This document shows positions 38,832 to 50,800 of a DNA stretch of 64,000 nt, one piece after another. The stretch is from Branchiostoma floridae (taxonomy: Eukaryota > Chordata > Leptocardii > Amphioxiformes > Branchiostomatidae). The DNA is taken from NCBI RefSeq assembly GCF_000003815.2, contig NC_049991.1, forward strand, positions 21,387,980-21,451,979, read 5' to 3'. Under the pieces are notes generated by a model that was not told the DNA's origin, made no database searches, and saw nothing but the letters and a program-made list of their open reading frames with translations. Made by a program: the position numbers and the translations under genes. The first letter of the stretch is position 1; each line of letters begins with the position of its first letter.

Positions 38832-41800
38832 CCATTCCATCAATCAAGCAATCAATCAATCATTTAATCCAGTTTCGTCGGATTCCCAAGGTCATCGCTG
38901 ACAGGTTATACACACCAGAGTGGGTCTGTGGGACACATGTCAATCAATCAATCAATCAATAACCATTCCATCAATCAATCATTTAATCCAGTTTCGTCGG
39001 ATTCCCAAGGTCATCGCTGACAGGTTATACACACCAGAGTGGGTCTGTGGGACACAGGTCAGTCAATCAATCAATCAGTCAGTCAGTCAGTCAATCAATC
39101 AATCAATCAATATGGGGCTACCTATGGTGTTACAGTCTGCTCAATCTGGAAGGTCTTTCAAAAATGCCCTTTGTGATCTGATCTCCAGTCTGAATTGAAA
39201 CTTGTAAATAGATCTTGGCTTATATTACACTTAACGATTTGCACATCTATCAATAATAATTACATCAATTAATCATCAATTGATCAATCACTCAATCAAC
39301 AAATCAATCATTTGTCTGCAAAATTCAATTAAAAATATTAAGTAAGATAAAATACGGGGGATCAAAGAAGAAAAGCTCTGCGGACTCACCTTGACGAGGA
39401 AGCCGTAGTTTCTCTGGGAAGTTTTCTCCGACACCTCGTAACACGTGTCAAGGTCAATGGCACCATCGTATGTCCCAGCCTGAAGGGGGAGGGGGGCAGC
39501 AGGTAAGGGCAAATGTTCATCAGCTCAATCCTGACTGACAATAAGCTATGAATCATAAATGTGATGCTTCGACAAAATGATACATAAATTACTGTTAAAC
39601 ATTTATAATAAACATAATTTCTTAAAAACAGAATCTGATATACATGTGTATGTGGAATTTCTTACAAAATATCGTTTACATTATAACTCAGACATGAAAA
39701 ATGAAATAACCTTCTAAAAATAATACCAATAAAATAACCCAAAGTCTGTCAAAGAAAGCTGGTCCTTATACTGAAATGTCATCCAGTGTAAATCAGACTA
39801 AGTGTATACTCTTGACTAGGAAGATTAAAGTACCAGTTAAACAATAGAGAAAATTAAAGTCCTTACAACAGCTAACATTTTGTTGAAACTAAAAAAGATA
39901 GTTGACACATGCATGTGTGATGATATGCTAGAAGTAATTGTGTATATAATATAGACATATAAGACTTCACTTTTACTTTATTTATTCATTAGGACTTTAA
40001 ATGATGTAAACTGTATCTCTGTTATACACGACCCTTACCTCTTCCCTCATGACCTCAATGAAAAGCGGCCTACAGGCTGATTTGAGCTTTCATGAATAAA
40101 CAAAGGTCAGGGCTCGAAATTCATTTTAGGGATTAGGTGCACTGGTGCACTCAGCTTAAAAAAATTGGGTGCACCAAAAAAATTTTGGGTGCACCACTTT
40201 AATGAAAGTAGAATGTCAGAAAAACCTAATAACAAAACTTAGTTACAAGCTATCAAATTCTTAAACAAGTCCCATGACAGACATTTTTATTGCCTTTCTA
40301 ACACTTAGATGTCAAGAATATGATGTATGCTAGTAAACTCGATATCTTTACATACATAAACCTAAGAAAATATTTGGGTGCAGTGCACCCACAGAAAATA
40401 ATTGGGTGCACAGCTCCAATTTTGGGTGCACATGCACTCAGTATTTCGAGCCCTGTAAGGTTCAAACAAACAAGTTAGTGCAGAGAAGAGGAGAAAGAGC
40501 CCTACCTCCTCTGCCTTGGCATCCTTGTAGTAGTGTAGACCATGGCCAGACAGTACAAACCAGTGCTTGGTCCACTCCTGAAGAAAACAAAACACAACAC
40601 GTCAGGTAATGAACATAAAGATCAAGCAAACACTAACCGCAAATAAAAACACAATCAAAATGTAAATAGAACATAGAAAAGGTGTTTTTGATTTTTGACT
40701 ATGAACAAATACAATTTTTGCTGACTATTTTACAAAACAGAAAAGAATGGAACTTTTGACACCTGCAAAAGGCTTGAAGAAAACCCATTATTTCTACCTT
40801 TCTTAGGGTTTCTGGACACGTATTTACATGATACCAAACCTGTATATTTTTACTTTACCTCAATGTCAAATCGCAAGTTGTTTTCATTCTATATAAAACT
40901 GTTTTTCTGCAATCTCTGAAAAATGTGCAATCTTTAGTAAACAGGTGGTAATTTTGTGCCCTGTTAGAGAAATGTCTGTTTTATACAGAAGGGTTCATCC
41001 ACCTCAGCAGCATTACTTTTCCAGCTGGGATTTGGGAGCCAGGTGTTTTTCTTATCGAGATAAGGAGACGGCTATATAAGAAAGACAGGCTATTTAGAGG
41101 ACCACCTGATCCTCTGGCCTTTAGGGATGAACTTGTGCTATTTCTGTAGACTATATTCTGTGCAGGCCAAACTAATCTATTTCTTTGGTTTCAGTACATT
41201 TTATAGTGAACATTTAGCAACACCACAAGATACAAACAGGGGCTTTAAAAGAGATCAGCCAATCCATGAAGGGTTGAACAAGTTTTCTAAAATCCACTTG
41301 TCCTATCGGGCAAGCACATAAAAAAATGTACTTGCCCGAAAGAATTTTTCACTTGCCCAAAATTCAAATGTCACGGTTAGTATATGCATTTTCACTTCCA
41401 GCAATGGAATTCTCTGTAGACAATTGCTTGATGTCATGACTATAAACAGTAACAAGTATATCAAAATTGCACTAAAATCAATGGAAAAATCTTACTTGCC
41501 CCATCGGACAAGTGGGGTAGGACATGCACTTGCCCGAACAGCACTTTCACTTGCCCTGGACAATAGGGCTAGTGGACTTGTTTATCCCTGCCATGAAACT
41601 ATGTCGATGAAGGAAACAGTTTTAGAAACGGCCAGACGTTTCAGATAGCATCCACTATCTTTCGTCAGGGAGAAACTGGTCTTTCATATCCTATTATATT
41701 CGCAAACGATCTGAAGAAAATTTTGGCTGTCCAATAGGAAACAAGTTAAGCCAAGGTTAACTGCACTATCAAGCTGTTATGTGTGTACTAACTTTGAGTA

Positions 41801-44800
41801 TCCTTCCATGTTTACAGTCTACAATAATATTATTAATATCAATAAAAATCCTAGAACCAATAAATTGAATCAGTGTGGCCCTTAAGCGCCACCTCAGCCT
41901 CTGGCATCTACGAGTGGATGTGTATCTTCTGAGAACCTAAATGCATTTTGTGTAAATGATATTCAGTGGAAGTGTGATTTCCATAGAAGTGTGAAAATAA
42001 AACCTGGGTGTAAAAATAGAGAAATCCTGTAGTCCAGAGTCTGTCTGGGGGACTGAATTACAGGGGTTCTAAATATATACTGACTTGTGTGAAGACTTGT
42101 CAAATATATCTAATGGAAGTGCAGGGCTCGAAATTCATTTTTGGGATTAGGTGCACTGGTGCACCCAGCTTAAAAAATTGGGTGCACCTGGGCACACATG
42201 CACCCAGTATTTCGAGCCCTGAAGTGTGATTTTAATTTACTAGAAGTGTGAAAATAGAGCACTGTTACAAACTTTAAGATAGAGAAAGCCTACAGAAGAG
42301 CCTGTCTGGGAGACTGACTTACTGGGGGTTCTAAAAATATATTGACTTGTGTGAAGACTTGTAAAATATATCTAATAAAAGTGTGATTTCAATAGAAGTA
42401 TGAAAATAGAGCACTGTTATAAAAATAGAGAAATCCTGGAGAAGATTCTGTCCGACAGGGAGCCCTAAAAATCAGGGCTTTAGCCAGCTCGAAATTTTTT
42501 TCAGTCAGCCAATTACAATCGTCGCGAAAACCGCGAAAATTAATTAGAAGGACTGAACTGAGACCTTGAAAAATGGGTTTTAATGAGATTATCGTATGCG
42601 AAAGGGCGCCGACACACATTGTCAACAATCATAACAATAGCAAAACAAACAGTGTGTGGCTTTTATGCCCGTGGACGGCGTCCCCAAGCCGCCTGTAGCT
42701 TCCACCAAGGATTTTTGTCCGTCAAGGTTGACGGATTGGTTTTAAAATTTTTCCGTCAGACGCAGCAAATTTCCATCAAAAAACAGACGCTGGCTAGAGC
42801 CCTGCTAAAAATACACTGACTTGGGTGAAGAAGAGCTGGCATTATAAGACAACCTTCTTGGCAGCGTTACAACTAAAACAAGAACTAAGAACTGACCTTC
42901 TCTGTGGAGCCTTGCACATTCAGCCAGCCTTTCTTCAAGTTCAACAGCTCAGGCTGGAGATAAAACAACAAAATCATGTGTATTTATAAATATCACCATG
43001 GCAACTGGAGCTACACATGATTATGTAAAGTTAATTGAGTCTCAAAACAACATTATTGCTTTCTCGATAACATCGGCATACTTAATGTCTCATGCTGCTG
43101 TAAATATAAGATATACTAATTAAATTTGTTTAACACAACAAAACCTTCGAGTTCTAAAATCTCGTCGCAATGAAGGCATTATTGTAATCTCACACTGGCA
43201 TTAAGTTTTGATTGTAATCTGTAAGATAACTAAAAACAGGTAGTGGGAGACCTAATTATTGAGAAAACAGCTAATCATAAATGAGAAATGACACAGCAAC
43301 ACACCTCTAACACACACAAAAATAATAAATATAGCTGCTGTAACGTGATATCAATTTGTAAGTGTAATAACGGAGACTACTAACAACAATACATTAAGGA
43401 AATCCAATATATCAATGACCTGAGATTGCTCATATCGTTTACCTTGTCCCTGGACATACAGCTAAGTTCCAAAAATATTTCAAGCACATGCTCTCTTATC
43501 TATAACAAGGCACATGTACGTGGATTCGTCTTTCTGTCACAACATGATCACACACGATAGCAACGCAGAGTCTACACACAATACTGCCATCTGTGCAACT
43601 CGCAGCCAACAGCCAAATCAACCCTCACCTCTCTCTTCTCCACTCCTCCAGGAGTGACAGACTCTGTCATTGCCCCAGAGCTCAGACAGAGCCACAGAAT
43701 CTATCTCTCCACAATCCAACCTAACCACAGAAGGCACACCATGCCCTCCCCACAGAGTCAGGTCCCACCGCTGGCTCAAAATAGACGCTAAATTTGGGGC
43801 ATCTGCAGTTTATAATGCATCATATTGTGCACAAGTGTGCCTGCAATGTGAGCTGACCTACCCCTGGGAAATGTGGTATGGTCGGACTGACATGACACTG
43901 ACATCTAAGGTTGGGCTGTAGTATTGAGCAAAGGGGGGTGAGATAATTTACTGGTAATGTAAGTTGAGTTATAATTTAATCTTAAGTGGTCTTCAATAAA
44001 AAAAAGCAGAGGACATTAAATTTTATTAATTACAATGTTCATAGCAACAAGATGGGACATTTTGTATTCCAAAATAATGTCAAACTCACTACAAAATGTT
44101 ACTTAATGCATCTGAATTGTGCTGTTCAATATACCTTTCAAAAAGAAGAGGATACATGCACAGAGGTACATTAAAATGTTGTATACACTTTCAGGAAGAA
44201 ATTGGTGTGTTCAACTCTGGATTGCAAAAAAGGAGTTTCAAATTTCATCCAAAAATCTTACTACTCAAATCCCCTGATACAATTACGATCATGATGATAA
44301 TACTAAGAGCTTCGGAAAAATGAAAAACAAAGCACTTTTGCATCCTTTGTATATTGTCCAATTTCCATATTTTCCACATGTCAATGCTAGATATGGACAG
44401 GTTCCATTTCAAACTGACTAATTAATTACATAATTACATGCAACATGAAGATATGGCTGGAGCAGTCCTGCTAAGGAAACTGGAGGAGCATCACTTTCAT
44501 CAACATCACTTTAAGGGGATTACTTCTGGAGGATACAGGACTTTGGGTCGACAGGCTTTGCGCAACAGGGCTCGAAATACCACCTGCATATGCAGGTTAG
44601 TGCAGGTGAAATTGGAGCTGTGCACTGCCAGGTATTCCTGATGTCTACCTGCACCTAACCTGCACTGGTCCATGTACTGGGTTTTATACATAAATGTAAT
44701 GTAGGACTGGTGTAATGGATTGTTATTAGCTGCATTGACTGTTACAACCAGGTCCTATAAAGTATGAAAGAGGAAATAGCAATGGTTCCTGAACAATTTT

Positions 44801-47800
44801 AGTATGATCCATACTTCCTAAATTCAAAGGGGTGCAGGTAAAATTTGTCTTGTGCAGGTAATTTTCAATGTATTTCGAGCCCTGCACCATCATGCGGGAC
44901 AGGACTTTGTGGAAAACCTGGCGTCACCTCTCGGAGGATAAACTGAATGGAACTGAAAATACATGACTTGGGTAATGCAGTAGTTACTTAACTTTTTCTA
45001 GTTAGCTGTACTTGTATTGAATTGTCCTGCCAGTTCATTCTAGTGAAGCTGAAGAAGAGTGATGGATGTCACTCGAAATGTCCAGAATCTCTGTAGATCT
45101 CCATTTTACATGCAGTTGTAGGGACTGAATTGTATTTGAATATTATTTACCTGGATGTCTAACCTTCATAAACATAAGTAGTGCCTAACGTATAATATTC
45201 CTAGTGGCCCCCTCCCCATTTTGCCAAATGAAACCCAACACCCCAAGGGCAGTAGTGAAGGTCAATGGCAGATATTTGAATCCCTGCTTGACAGACACAG
45301 CTCTTCGGAACTTCCTATATTTCCACTTATAACCCACTCCTACAGACCGCCTCTGCAATGTTGCCATCTGAAACTCGACTCCATGCAAACTTGTGCTGTC
45401 AGTAACCTGACTCCATGGTAAACTGTGTACGGCAATGCCTGGTATGGACATGAGCTTCCATTCTGAACTGATTACAGGACAAACACTGCCCTGGTGTGAG
45501 TACATACAGGCCACATTACAGTACTGTACTGTAAATGCAGAAATTTTCGAGGTGGTTCTGTGTTTGCAGATTTCATGGTCACCACTTCACCGCAAACTTA
45601 AAACCACCGCGAACATTTCATAGTATGAGACTGCAGTCTATGGCACTTCCGCAGATAGATAATATCCATGATCAATCGTTCCACCCACAGAAACACAAGG
45701 ACCTGCCAGCCTGTTGTCTACTATGCTCTCTTCCTAGTAGTGATTGATTACCATGAAACTCATGAGAAACACATTGGAATCACAGTCTCTAATTGGCCAT
45801 AAGGAAAGCTTTCGGATATATACATTTGTATCCTCCAAAGCAAACATTTGGAACCCTCTGACTAGGGAAAAAGGGAAGATACAAACAGGGAGTATCTCCT
45901 CTTCTGCAGGGTGTGTTTCTACAGTTTTTCCCCAGAGTTTCTACTATTGAACTGAGCTTTGGAAGGAAGCTGACTGCTGCATACCCCTGTATCAGGGACC
46001 CCAGCAGTATAATCAAACACTGGATATTACTACTACGCATACATTATTTCTGACAGTTTCACACATAACTTATACTTACGGAGATGTTGTCGGTGTATCG
46101 CACTTCCGGCCCCAGAGACCGCGCTCTATAGTTTAACACATAACTTATACTTACGGAGATGTTGTCGGTGTATCGCACTTCCGGCCCCAGAGACCGCGCT
46201 CTGCGCTGGGCGGCCTGCATGGCGGCGTTGCGGCGGCGCATCGATGGAGGCTCCTGGGGGAAAAAAGAAACAGACGGTAAACATGTGACCATTTTTTTTT
46301 AATTGTGTGGGCCGACTGTACTCACTCCTCACTCTTTGCAGCCAGGGGCTGACTTTCGAGGAGCTTACAATAGGTGGGGCTGAATCGCAAGGCTCTGGAG
46401 CGAGCTGCCATTCGCACCACTCAATACAACAGTAATTGCCCAGGTGCAGCCAAGGCACTGTAGGTTTTGAACCAATTTTACTTCACTTATGGTTATTAAA
46501 CAAAGAAGACTTTCAGCAAAACAAAATTGTAGAAAACTAAACGTCTCTCTTCAGAGCTAGAATCTTCAATATTTCACCTAGCTAACTTGAGAACCATTAC
46601 AAAACATCTACATGTATGTACGTAATCATTAGAAATATCCAAGTGCACTGGTCCACATAATAAAAAATTAGGTTGCTGCACAGCTCAAATTTTGTGTAAA
46701 TACATGATTGTAAAGGTGCACAATACACTACATGTATTTCCATAGCAGCTCTAACTGCAGCAAAGATGGCTTAGAAATATTAGGTGCATTCATAATATAA
46801 GACGTATCAATTTCATTAAATTCTATACTTTTATAAAATGCCTGATATATCAGACTTTTTGTATCATTCTACAAAAATAAGCTAATTCAAAACCTCTACA
46901 ACATAGAGAGAGCAATACAAGTTGAGAATCAGATACATTACTATGACCTCACAAACTTCCATAAATAAAATATTTATCTCTCTACACCACTCAAAGATAC
47001 TCTTAGCCTGGTAAATATATCAAAATCTTATCATTCTCTAAACAGAATAAATAGCAAACCCAGCAGCAGTATACTAAACAGGTATAGATATTGACTGAGT
47101 GACACTTTTGACAAATACACATGCAGTACTACTATATCAGATTTATGATATCGAAACAGAAAAATCAAAATTTCACATCTCAGCTTCTATATCTGTATCT
47201 AGATTATATATAGCCGGCATCACCGCCCTTTGGCATCTTTTAACACACAAGCTTCACTAGATTTTGGGATCATCTGGAATTCCAAATCAAAAATCCATGG
47301 GACGGAAAAACATTTCAAGCTGGCTAAAACACTGCTGCTAACCCGCCACACACTAGACTACATGTATCGTCACGTAATATTCTACCGTTTGGATAGACTG
47401 GTGCACTGCTACCCATTTTGCATAATATGTGGAACTGAGACTGAGACAAAATCAACCTAAACCTACTCAAGCACACTCTTAAACTGGTACCATCAGCTAA
47501 CCCTTACACACAGAAATGGCTTGTCACACTAGGCTATCATACATAATATATATTCTACCATTTCCTAAGATATGTACACTGCTATCCATATGTGTAACTG
47601 AGACAAAATCAACCGAAACCTACACAAGCAACTCTTAAACTGGTACTGGCAGCTAACCCTTCCACACAGAAATCGCTTGTCACACTAGGCTATCGTACGT
47701 AACATACTAATATTCTACCATTTCCAAAGGCATATGCATATAGACTACTACCCACCTTGCTTATGTGTAACTGGGTGAACCAACCACAACCACCTCAAAC

Positions 47801-50800
47801 TGCAAACACTCTTAAACAGGTACAAACAGCTAACCATTCCACACAGAAATCTAGTCACACTAGGCAATCGTCACATAATATTCTACCATTTCCGAAGACC
47901 TGTAGACTGCTACCCACCTTTTTACTGCCTGGAACAAAACCAACCACAGCCTACTAGTACTCAAGCACACTCTTAAACTTAAGTACCATCAGCTAGCCCT
48001 TTGACACAGAAGTCTCAGATCTTGTCCCACTAGGCTATCCTAACGTAATATTTTACCATTTCAATGACCAGCAGGCTGCTACCGTCCCTTTTGCTAACAA
48101 TCACAGCCAACCCAGCTTCAAACACCAGCTTCAAAGACTGAGTCTCCCTCGCAGAAAGCTCCAATCTTAAACTGACCAGTACGTCAAGCAGCTAACCCTT
48201 CCGCACAAGAGATCTCGTCACATTATAGGCTATTGTAACATAATAGTCTACCATTTCCAAAGACTCATAGACTGCTACTCACCTTGCCTATGTGTAACTG
48301 GGACAAAACCAACCACAGCTTACTCCAACAGTGTTATACACTACTAAATCAGTACGATCAGCTAGCCCTTGGACACAGAAGTCTCAGATCTTGTCCCAGT
48401 AGGCTATCGTAACGTAATATTGTACCATTTCAATGACCAGCAGGCTGCTACCGTCCCTTTTGCTAACGATCACAGACAACTCAGCTTCAAACACCAGCTT
48501 CAAAGACTAAGTCTCCCACACAGAAAGCTCCAATCCTGCCCCGGAAGACTGCTGTGATTGTCTGTGTGCCCAGGTTAGCTCCCCCGTGCCATACTGTGAT
48601 TGTCTGTGTGCCCAGGTTAGGTCCCCAGTGCCATACTGTGATTGTCTGTGTGCCCAGGTTAGGTCCCCAGTGCCATGTGGACCTCAGCTGTGAACTTTAC
48701 ACAAAGGAAACTCAACTCCTCTCCGTCAACAGAACAAGGCTCTGAAGTCATCACTTAAGGAGCCTTCAGGGGCGACCGTTCTATCCAAGATGCCAAACTT
48801 CTGAGGATGTGGGCCCTCAAGTTTTCTTTGCTCTTGGCCTTAATTAAAAAGGCTCTGGTTGCAAAGTCTTGAGACTGCCACTGTCCTCTTTTGTGCTGGA
48901 CTTCCTTTGGGAGTGGAGCAGTTTTACTTTTAAAGCTCGGCCAACAGCTTTTGGCAGTGTTTTAAGTGTCCAACCTGGCCCCTTTGAATTTCTTTTTTAT
49001 TCTCTCATTTTCTTTTGAATCTAAATTACAATCATTTAGGAGTCCGAGCCTTTATGATCGTGAGAGTAACAAAGCGATCAGAACTGGCAGACTTCAAACC
49101 CTTACCCATACTGCTTTGAGTAGCCCAGCCCCTCACACTAAAGAATTACACAGTAATACAGAGTAGTACTGAGTACATATGACAAAATGTCGCATCATGA
49201 AGTATATAAAACAAAGATGACAGGATCACATACACCCACTGACAGAAATACAATGTCATGTAACACTAGTTCACCTTTATTCGCGGGGTAACCTAAAAAC
49301 AGGATATTTAGGGATATTATGTTGATGGGCGGTAGTTTCAAATTGCCTTTTTTTCAATACAGTGGAAGCCAGTTAATTGCACGTCGGATAAACGCACACT
49401 TCGTTCAATTGCACGGAATCCCATAATCCCGTGGCGGTGGGGCCCAACTGGATAACTTCGCATTATCGCACACGCCGGATAATTGCACGGGATTCGCTGG
49501 CAAATTGGGTGTGCAAGTAAGCGGCTTCCACTGTATAAGGCAGCTTGAGACCGCCGTCCATAGACTTGATATCATGAAATATGCTGGTGTTAAGGATACC
49601 CCGCGAACAAAGGTGAACTAGCATTACACACAGTACTTTTTACTCTCTTGACAGAACAACCTCAAATTACTTTAAAAAAAACAGCACAGGATTCAGAAGC
49701 TACCATCTGTGGAACAACTCGACCTTGGATTGTAAGTTGACCTTGCAGTTCTTCCCTGAAACTGTTTACAGGGTAAATACCTGAGCCGCTTCCCCTCCGG
49801 CCATGTAAACAGACAACCAAATGACCTTCTAGTAGCTTCAGAGAAGGCTTGAAGAGTCCTTCAAGGTCATAACAACTTCTAAAGAATTGTTTTAGGTGTG
49901 ATGATATCGACAATACTAAAATATAAAGCACCTCATATAGCATTGAACTATGACATTCATTATTGAGTTTTAAAGAACAAAAATCTTTTTAAGAGTTTAT
50001 AGAAACCTTCAAGTATAAAATAAATCCAGAAATGCAGCTTGCAATGTTCAGTAGATAGCTGGTGTGTCAACGCTAGTTCACCTTTATCCGTCAGTTAGCC
50101 TATATCCGTTGTTTTTAAAAAATATGGGGTATTTTTCAACAGAGATATCAAGTAGACAAAAAGTGGTTTCGAAGTCAGCAATAATCTCCATCCGACAACT
50201 TGATATCTCCCTTGCTAAACACCTTGTTTTTCAAGACATTAAATACTCCAAAGGTTACTGGCAAGTGAAGGTAACTAGCATTATGCTATGAGGCAGTTTA
50301 CCATGGTACATGTATAACTCACCGCTTACCGCCTTATACCAGGTATGCAAAATTACAGAGAAACTACATAACAACTTCTTCAAACATGAAAGAACAGGCA
50401 GCTCACCTCTCTGCTCTCTTTTCTGCCTCTTCTCTCACTCCTTCCCTCCCGGGCTTGCTCCCTGGGCCAATCAGGCTCCAGGGCCTCCAGCTGGTCGTAC
50501 AGTCTTAAGATCGGCTTCGGCTTTTCTCCAAGGAGCTTCTCGAAGTCTTCCACCCCGAGGCTCTTGGGCCGCTGCTTGTCGGGGGAGGACGCCGCGCTGT
50601 CCGGTTTCTTTTCCAACGGAGGCGGCGCGGAAACCGGTTCTTGAGGCGCCTCCGGTTCAGACTCTGACGACTCTTCCTCCTCGGAAGATGATTCTTCTTC
50701 TTCTTCTCCACCTTCTTCTTCTGCATCTTGAGAAGTTGCTCCTGAATCCACCCCATCGTAGCGCTTGGCTTTTGGCACGTCCGCAATTTTGGCGTAGGGG

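Larger units (their letters stand above)
41985..42830. repeat. Tandem repeat ~160-190 bp, three units, two interrupted by MITEs
   Basis: Units share GAAGTGTGAAAATA, AAAATAGAGAAATCCTG, GTCTGTCTGGGGGACTGA and ACTTGTGTGAAGACTTGT. The MITE at 42122 splits the junction of units 1 and 2 and the one at 42473 splits unit 3. Confidence 0.8.
42954..46063. other. Intron D-E
   Basis: 3.1 kb. The MITEs at 44566 and 45529 and a CTGAAGAA hairpin at 45049 are listed separately; 42954-44560 has no recognised feature. Confidence 0.5.

Noticed and set aside
37519-39198. Plus-strand open frames with [11 protein letters not shown]
   Set aside because: Products of the ATCA microsatellite and the exon H copy array, antisense to the gene.
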